From NCBI GenBank assembly GCA_025965815.1, contig JAOPWF010000013.1, forward strand, positions 1-11,334: a DNA stretch of 11,334 nucleotides, given 5' to 3'. The position numbers were made by a program, and so were the translations under genes. The DNA comes from Mycobacterium sp. Its GTDB lineage: Bacteria > Actinomycetota > Actinomycetes > Mycobacteriales > Mycobacteriaceae. Below, piece by piece: positions 7,222 through 11,334 of the stretch (positions within the stretch are counted from its first letter, which is position 1; each line of letters begins with the position of its first letter). The notes under the pieces are model-generated. The model did no database searches, was not told the origin of the DNA, and saw only the letters and a program-made list of their open reading frames with translations.

Positions 7222-8646
7222 CTAGCGGTCGCCGTCTTTCACCTTGGCCATCGCCAGCACGTCGAGCCGTTTGTCGAGCTCCTCCAGCGACAGTTTGTCG
7301 CCGATCAGGCCGCGGTCGATCACCGTCTGGCGGATGGTCTTTCGCTCCCTGAGTGCTTCCTTGGCGACCCCGGCGGCCTCCTCGTAGCCGATCACCGAGT
7401 TCAGCGGTGTGACGATCGACGGCGAGGACTCGGCGAGCTCACGCAGGTGGTCCTCATGGGCGACGAGCCCGTCGATGCAGCGCTGCGCGAACAGCTGGGA
7501 GACGTTGGTCAGCAGCGTGAAGGACTCCAGCATGTTGCGCGCCATCATCGGGATGTAGACGTTGAGCTCGAAGGCGCCCGCCGCGCCGCCCCAGGCGATC
7601 GCGGCGTCGTTGCCGACCACCTGCGCGGCCACCTGGGTGACCGCTTCGGGCAGCACCGGGTTCACCTTGCCCGGCATGATGGAGCTGCCCGGCTGCAGAT
7701 CCGGTAGTGTGATCTCCCCCAGTCCGGTCAGCGGCCCCGACCCCATCCAGCGGATGTCGTTGGCGATCTTGGTCAGCGACACCGCAATGGTGCGCAGTGC
7801 GCCGGATGCCTCGACCAGCCCGTCGCGGGCCGCCTGCGCTTCGAAAGAGTTTGTGGCGGTCCGCAGTTCGGCCAGACCGGTCTGGTCCACCAGCACGTCG
7901 ACGACCTTCGGGCCGAACCCGTCCGGCGCGTTCAGCCCGGTGCCGACGGCGGTGCCGCCGATGGCCAGTTCGCCCAGCCGCGGCAGCGTCGCGCGCACTC
8001 TTTCTATGCCGGCCTCGATCTGGCGGGCGTAGCCGCTGAACTCCTGGCCCAGCGTCACCGGCACGGCGTCCATCAGATGGGTACGGCCCGACTTGACCAC
8101 GGTGCGCCACTGCCGGGCCTTGGTGGCCAGCGACTCGTGCAGGATCTCCAGCGCCGGAATCAGATGCCGCACAGCGGCTTCGGTGGCCGCGATATGCGTG
8201 GCGGTGGGAAAGGTGTCGTTGGACGACTGGGACATGTTGACGTCGTCGTTGGGGTGCACGGGGACGCCGTTCGCGCCGGCGATGCTGGCGATCACCTCAT
8301 TGGTGTTCATGTTCGAGCTGGTGCCCGAGCCGGTCTGGAACACATCGATGGGGAACTGGTCGTCGTGCAGGCCGTCGGCGATCTCACCGGCCGCGGCGAT
8401 GATCGCGTCGGCCTTCGCGGGGTCGAGCAGGCCGAGGTCCTTGTTGACCTGCGCGCAGGCGCCTTTCAGCAGTCCGAGCGCCCGGATCTGGGTGCGCTCC
8501 AGGCCGCGGCCGGAGATCGGGAAGTTCTCCACGGCCCGCTGGGTCTGCGCACGCCACAACGCATCCTTGGGGACGCGCACTTCCCCCATGGTGTCGTGCT
8601 CGATGCGGTACTCGGTCTCGCCTGTTTCGACAGCACTGTCGGCCAT
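7222..8646 (-). CDS. fum: Class II fumarase (fumarate hydratase)
   Basis: Fumarase hydrates fumarate to L-malate in the TCA cycle; class II enzymes are iron-independent homotetramers. The product is 474 residues, the length I recall for M. tuberculosis Fum (Rv1098c). Visible signatures are [15 protein letters not shown] (104-118), [14 protein letters not shown] (131-144), SGRTHLMDA with H190, and [10 protein letters not shown] (320-329) with the catalytic loop serine S321. These correspond to H187 and S318 of the M. tuberculosis enzyme, shifted by three. Family alternatives such as aspartase and argininosuccinate lyase share the GSSxMPxKxN motif, but the overall sequence is fumarase. The gene starts 30 bases after glpX on the same strand. 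GAGGAA at 8657-8662 lies 10 bases before the ATG, so it is likely translated from a glpX-fum message. The first about 13 residues are variable. Confidence 0.97.
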   Translation of the reverse strand: MADSAVETGETEYRIEHDTMGEVRVPKDALWRAQTQRAVENFPISGRGLERTQIRALGLLKGACAQVNKDLGLLDPAKADAIIAAAGEIADGLHDDQFPIDVFQTGSGTSSNMNTNEVIASIAGANGVPVHPNDDVNMSQSSNDTFPTATHIAATEAAVRHLIPALEILHESLATKARQWRTVVKSGRTHLMDAVPVTLGQEFSGYARQIEAGIERVRATLPRLGELAIGGTAVGTGLNAPDGFGPKVVDVLVDQTGLAELRTATNSFEAQAARDGLVEASGALRTIAVSLTKIANDIRWMGSGPLTGLGEITLPDLQPGSSIMPGKVNPVLPEAVTQVAAQVVGNDAAIAWGGAAGAFELNVYIPMMARNMLESFTLLTNVSQLFAQRCIDGLVAHEDHLRELAESSPSIVTPLNSVIGYEEAAGVAKEALRERKTIRQTVIDRGLIGDKLSLEELDKRLDVLAMAKVKDGDR

Positions 8647-8656
8647 GGGTGTTGAA

Positions 8657-8662
8657 TTCCTC
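8657..8662 (-). promoter_or_regulatory. Shine-Dalgarno GAGGAA of fum
   Basis: On the reverse strand GAGGAA lies 10 bases before ATG 8646, in the 30-base gap after glpX. No -10 hexamer at leaderless spacing is seen here, which supports fum as an internal operon gene. Confidence 0.5.
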
Positions 8663-8676
8663 GCTAGTTGACGGTG

Positions 8677-9705
8677 TTACGGCAGGGGATGTGCGGCGGT
8701 CAGGTCCCCGGTGAAATCCACCGCGGAATACTCGTTGAGCTTGGAGAGCCGGTGGTAGGCCTCAATCATCCGGACGGTGCCGGACTTCGAGCGCATCACG
8801 ATCGACTGGGTGGTGCAGCCACCGCCGTAGAAGCGCACACCCTTGAGCAGGTCGCCGTCGGTGACACCGGTGGCGGAGAAGAACACGTTCTCCCCGGAGA
8901 CCAGATCCTCGGTGGTCAGCACCTGCTCCAGGTCGTAGCCGGCGTCGAGGGCTTTCTGGCGTTCGTCATCATCGGTCGGCGCCAGCACCGCCTGGATCGC
9001 GCCGCCCATGCATCGGATCGCGGCGGCGGTGATGATGCCTTCCGGGGTGCCGCCGATACCGGCCAGCAGGTCGGTGCCCGAATCGGGCCGGCACGCGGAG
9101 ATCGCGCCGGCCACGTCGCCGTCCGAGATCAACCGGATCCGTGCCCCGGTGGTACGCACGTCCTCGATCAGCTGGGCGTGCCGGGGCCGGTCCAGAACGC
9201 ACACCGTGATGTCGGCGACAGTCGAGTTGCGAACCTTGGCGACCCGACGGATGTTCTCACCGATCGGGGCGGTGATGTCGATGACGTCGACCGCGTCGGG
9301 TCCGACGGCGATCTTGTTCATGTAGAACACGGCCGACGGGTCGAACATCGCGCCGCGGTCGGCCACCGCCAGCACCGAGATGGCGTTGGGCATCCCCTTG
9401 GCCATCAGCGTGGTGCCGTCGACCGGGTCGACCGCGAAGTCGCAGTCCGGGCCGTCGCCATTGCCGACCTCTTCGCCGTTGTAGAGCATCGGGGCGTTGT
9501 CCTTCTCGCCCTCGCCGATGACCACGATGCCGCGCATCGACACCGAATTGACCAGCTCGCGCATCGCGTCGACGGCCGCCCCGTCGCCGCCTTCCTTGTC
9601 GCCGCGACCTACCCAGCGGCCCGCCGCCATCGCGCCGGCCTCCGTGACGCGTACCAGTTCGAGAGCGAGGTTGCGGTCCGGGGCTTCGCGACGTGAGGTC
9701 GTCAT
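8677..9705 (-). CDS. glpX: Class II fructose-1,6-bisphosphatase GlpX
   Basis: GlpX hydrolyses fructose-1,6-bisphosphate to fructose-6-phosphate, the committed step of gluconeogenesis. From memory it is the main such enzyme in mycobacteria, important when growing on fatty acids or glycerol. The 342-residue product shows [16 protein letters not shown] with D41, [13 protein letters not shown] (62-74), the lithium-sensitive phosphatase motif DPVDGTT (93-99), GIGGTPEG (216-223) and CMGG. T98 and D41 correspond to catalytic T84 and D27 reported for the M. tuberculosis enzyme. I chose ATG 9705 because it precedes the conserved block by a short tail and has GACAAT 7 bases upstream. An in-frame reading extends upstream to 9864 but lies on DNA coding for the opposite gene. 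It is the first gene of the glpX-fum-NTF2 group and divergent from the DUF4245 gene. Confidence 0.96.
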   Translation of the reverse strand: MTTSRREAPDRNLALELVRVTEAGAMAAGRWVGRGDKEGGDGAAVDAMRELVNSVSMRGIVVIGEGEKDNAPMLYNGEEVGNGDGPDCDFAVDPVDGTTLMAKGMPNAISVLAVADRGAMFDPSAVFYMNKIAVGPDAVDVIDITAPIGENIRRVAKVRNSTVADITVCVLDRPRHAQLIEDVRTTGARIRLISDGDVAGAISACRPDSGTDLLAGIGGTPEGIITAAAIRCMGGAIQAVLAPTDDDERQKALDAGYDLEQVLTTEDLVSGENVFFSATGVTDGDLLKGVRFYGGGCTTQSIVMRSKSGTVRMIEAYHRLSKLNEYSAVDFTGDLTAAHPLP

Positions 9706-9712
9706 GCGGCTG

Positions 9713-9718
9713 ATTGTC
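9713..9718 (-). promoter_or_regulatory. Candidate -10 element of glpX (GACAAT)
   Basis: On the reverse strand GACAAT ends 7 bases before ATG 9705 and matches TATAAT at four of six positions, including A2 and T6. A TTAGAC lies 16 bases further upstream as a poor -35. The 55-base gap to the DUF4245 gene must hold both divergent promoters. Confidence 0.4.
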
Positions 9719-9747
9719 CCAGAAAGGGGTCGGCGTCTAAGAGCTGG

Positions 9748-9753
9748 GATACT
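9748..9753 (+). promoter_or_regulatory. Candidate -10 element of the DUF4245 gene (GATACT)
   Basis: GATACT ends 7 bases before GTG 9761 and differs from TANNNT only at the first base. No Shine-Dalgarno precedes the GTG, so a leaderless message is plausible. It lies 29 bases from the glpX -10 candidate, so the two promoters could interfere. Confidence 0.4.
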
Positions 9754-9760
9754 GGCAATC

Positions 9761-10396
9761 GTGACCACGCAGCCGCAGCCGGCGCCCAAGCCCGCCAAGC
9801 CGCGGCTGTTGCAGGACGGCCGCGACATGTTCTGGTCGATCGTGCCGCTGGTGGTGGCGTGCATCGCGCTGGCAGGCCTCGTCGGAATGTGCTCGTTCCA
9901 GCCGGCCGGACCCGGCAGGGGGCCGGTGCCGTCCTACGACGTCGACGCGGCGTTGCGGGCCGACGCCGCCACGCTCGGATTCCCCGTCCGGTTGCCACAG
10001 CTGCCGGACGGCTGGCACGCCAATTCCGGCGGTCGCGGGGGTATCGAGGGCGGCCGGACCGATCCCTCGACGCGTCAACCGGTGCGTGCGGTCCTCTCGA
10101 ACGTCGGCTACCTGTCACCGACCGGGATGTACCTCAGCCTGGCGCAGAGCAACGCCGACGAGGACAAGCTGGTCGGTTCGATCAACGGCCAGCTGACCCC
10201 GACCGGTACCAAGAACGTGGACGGCACCAAGTGGGTGGTCTACGAAGGCGGCGAGGGAACAGAGCCGGTGTGGACCACCCGACTGGACAGCCGAACTGGA
10301 CCGGCGCAGGTCGCGATAACCGGCGCAGGAAGTTCCGCGGAGTTCCGTACGCTGGCGGCGGCGACACAGACCCAGCCGCCACTGCCAGTGAAATAG
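9761..10396 (+). CDS. DUF4245 family membrane-anchored protein (Rv1100-like)
   Basis: The 211-residue protein has a proline/lysine-rich cytosolic start ([14 protein letters not shown]), then one hydrophobic segment, [20 protein letters not shown], at about 24-43. The remainder of about 165 residues should lie outside the membrane, since the basic residues precede the segment. MCSFQP just after it has a cysteine, but not a convincing lipobox position. The outer part contains [31 protein letters not shown] and [18 protein letters not shown], the conserved pattern of the actinobacterial DUF4245 family. No function is known. GTG 9761 is chosen because in-frame starts further upstream overlap glpX and its promoter, and a -10-like hexamer lies 7 bases before it. 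The stop is 13 bases before the dienelactone hydrolase start, so the two form an operon. The divergence from glpX is conserved in M. tuberculosis as I recall. Confidence 0.88.
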   Translation: MTTQPQPAPKPAKPRLLQDGRDMFWSIVPLVVACIALAGLVGMCSFQPAGPGRGPVPSYDVDAALRADAATLGFPVRLPQLPDGWHANSGGRGGIEGGRTDPSTRQPVRAVLSNVGYLSPTGMYLSLAQSNADEDKLVGSINGQLTPTGTKNVDGTKWVVYEGGEGTEPVWTTRLDSRTGPAQVAITGAGSSAEFRTLAAATQTQPPLPVK

Positions 10397-10400
10397 AGAC

Positions 10401-10404
10401 GGAG
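10401..10404 (+). promoter_or_regulatory. Shine-Dalgarno GGAG of the dienelactone hydrolase gene
   Basis: GGAG lies 5 bases before ATG 10410, inside the 13-base gap after the DUF4245 stop. It fixes the start and marks this as an internal operon gene with an ordinary leader. Confidence 0.55.
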
Positions 10405-10409
10405 ACCCT

Positions 10410-11213
10410 ATGAGCGCACCGGAAGCCGATCTCACCGGATGGACCTGCGAGCCGTTCACCGCCGCCGGATACACCCACGATGTGTACCGCAAGGGGCAGG
10501 GTCCCGGCGTCGTGCTGATACCGGAGATGCCCGGCATCCACCCCGGTGTGCTGGGGCTGGGTAATCACCTGGTGGACAACGGGTTCACCGTCGCGATTCC
10601 GTCGCTGTTCGGTACTCCCGGCGCGCCTGCGCTGAGTCCGGCTATGGTGCCGACGCTGCTGCGCGGTTGTGTGGCAAAGGAATTCGCCGCATTTGCGCTC
10701 AACAAGGAGCGGCCGGTCGCGCTCTACCTGCGGGCACTGGCCCGCGACCTGAACGAGAAGACCCCCGGCAAGGGTGTCGGCGTCATAGGCGAATGCTTCA
10801 CCGGCGGGTTCGCGCTCGCGGCGGCTGTGGACGAGAGTGTGCTCGCCCCGGTGCTCAGTCAGCCGTCGCTGCCGCTGCCGCTGACGCCGAAACACCGACG
10901 CGATCCGGGTCTGTCCGAAGGTGAGTTGAAGATCGTTGCCGAGCGCGCCGCCAACGAGGGTCTGTGCGCGATGGGCCTGCGGTTCAGCGAGGACATAGCG
11001 GTGCCCAGGGAGCGCTTCAAGACGCTCAAGGACCGCCTTGGCGACGCGTTCGAGGTCATCGAGATCGACTCGTCGCCGGGCAATTCGCACGGTATCGGCC
11101 GCATGGCGCATTCGGTGCTCACCGGCGAGGTCCGCGAGGTCGACGGGCACCCCGCCTACGAGGCGCGCAAGCGGGTCGTCGAGTTCCTCACCGAGCGGTT
11201 GACCGCGAGCTAG
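10410..11213 (+). CDS. Dienelactone hydrolase family protein (alpha/beta hydrolase)
   Basis: The 267-residue cytosolic protein follows the dienelactone hydrolase pattern. GVVLIPEMPGIHP (33-45) contains E39, which in the family contacts the active-site cysteine. HLVDNGFTVAIPSLFG follows, then the nucleophile elbow GVIGECFTGGFAL with C129. The usual G-x-C-x-G/S-G nucleophile is cysteine here rather than the serine of most hydrolases. D195 and either H227 or H234 near NSHGIGRMAHSVL could complete the triad. Classical members open dienelactone in chlorocatechol breakdown, but no other catechol gene is in this window, so the substrate is unknown. The protein is about 30 residues longer than the best-known enzymes, with extra sequence at about 72-115. 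It is co-transcribed with the DUF4245 gene. Its TAG stop lies within a CTAG shared with the convergent short-chain dehydrogenase gene. Confidence 0.85.
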   Translation: MSAPEADLTGWTCEPFTAAGYTHDVYRKGQGPGVVLIPEMPGIHPGVLGLGNHLVDNGFTVAIPSLFGTPGAPALSPAMVPTLLRGCVAKEFAAFALNKERPVALYLRALARDLNEKTPGKGVGVIGECFTGGFALAAAVDESVLAPVLSQPSLPLPLTPKHRRDPGLSEGELKIVAERAANEGLCAMGLRFSEDIAVPRERFKTLKDRLGDAFEVIEIDSSPGNSHGIGRMAHSVLTGEVREVDGHPAYEARKRVVEFLTERLTAS

Positions 11214-11334
11214 CCGGCCCGCTGCCGTTCGATGAAGCGGATCGACAGGCGTTGCATCAGGCCGGGCGCCAGCCGGGCGAACAGCCAGGCGGCGTGCGCG
11301 CGTTTCGGCACCACCAGCAGTGCCCTGTTGCGAG
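11210..11334 (-). CDS. Short-chain dehydrogenase/reductase, C-terminal 40 residues only
   Basis: Reading the reverse strand up to the TAG at 11212-11210 gives RNRALLVVPKRAHAAWLFAR followed by LAPGLMQRLSIRFIERQRAG. The LLVVPKRAHAAWLFARLAPGLMQRL pattern is typical of the hydrophobic, basic C-terminal tail of mycobacterial SDR-family oxidoreductases, where it may help membrane or lipid contact. The Rossmann domain and the YxxxK catalytic site lie outside the window, so cofactor, substrate and start cannot be judged. It is convergent with the dienelactone hydrolase gene, sharing its stop. The identification relies on a short tail and is moderate. Confidence 0.6.
   Translation of the reverse strand, partial: RNRALLVVPKRAHAAWLFARLAPGLMQRLSIRFIERQRAG

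Noticed and set aside
8668..9696. Long open frame (342 codons) on the + strand covering glpX
   Set aside because: It is the complement of a clearly conserved gene. High GC at third positions keeps the opposite frame free of stops, and the translation shows no recognisable family.
9706..9864. 53-residue N-terminal extension of glpX
   Set aside because: It reads through the divergent promoter and the start of the DUF4245 gene, and its sequence is not GlpX-like.
10182..11150. 322-codon reverse open frame across the DUF4245 and dienelactone hydrolase genes
   Set aside because: It crosses two real genes and their junction, has arginine/glutamine-rich nonsense composition and no family resemblance.

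Overview
This is a high-GC chromosomal stretch from a mycobacterium, most likely an environmental or fast-growing Mycolicibacterium-like species. The assignment rests on protein families recognised from memory and on gene order; no search was run. From memory, M. tuberculosis has coaA - glyA1 - desA2 - phoH2 - polysaccharide deacetylase (Rv1096) - Rv1097c - fum - glpX - Rv1100. The window keeps this order and strand pattern with three differences. A DUF885-type metallohydrolase gene sits between coaA and glyA. Two NTF2/SnoaL-like genes, one truncated, take the place of Rv1097c. A dienelactone-hydrolase-family gene follows the Rv1100 homologue.

Layout. 1-586 (-): 5' part of coaA. 653-1861 (+): DUF885 protein. 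1872-3197 (+): glyA. 3266-4093 (+): desA2. 4195-4287 (+): 30-codon upstream ORF that overlaps phoH2 (4280-5611) and fits the mycobacterial phoAT. 5686-6567 (+): exported polysaccharide deacetylase. 9705 down to 6518 (-): a probable operon glpX, fum, NTF2-like, truncated NTF2-like. 9761-11213 (+): DUF4245 membrane protein and dienelactone hydrolase, an operon divergent from glpX. 11210-11334 (-): C-terminal end of a short-chain dehydrogenase. The window is almost fully coding. No gap exceeds about 105 bases, and I see no tRNA, rRNA, CRISPR array, insertion sequence or phage gene.

Functional themes. Most genes are core metabolism: CoA synthesis (coaA), one-carbon and glycine metabolism (glyA), gluconeogenesis plus TCA cycle (glpX-fum), lipid desaturation linked to mycolate synthesis (desA2), and cell-wall modification (deacetylase). 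The clearest special system is phoAT-phoH2, a PIN-domain RNase fused to a PhoH helicase and translationally coupled to a tiny basic upstream peptide. Mycobacterial work describes this pair as a toxin-antitoxin coupled to an RNA helicase. Nearly every promoter-proximal gene has a -10-like hexamer (TANNNT or a near match) ending 4-8 bases before its start codon, with no Shine-Dalgarno sequence. That implies leaderless transcripts and helps choose starts. Internal operon genes and phoH2 mostly have Shine-Dalgarno sequences instead. The desA2 promoter carries TTTCATG/CATGAAA inverted repeats that look like an operator.
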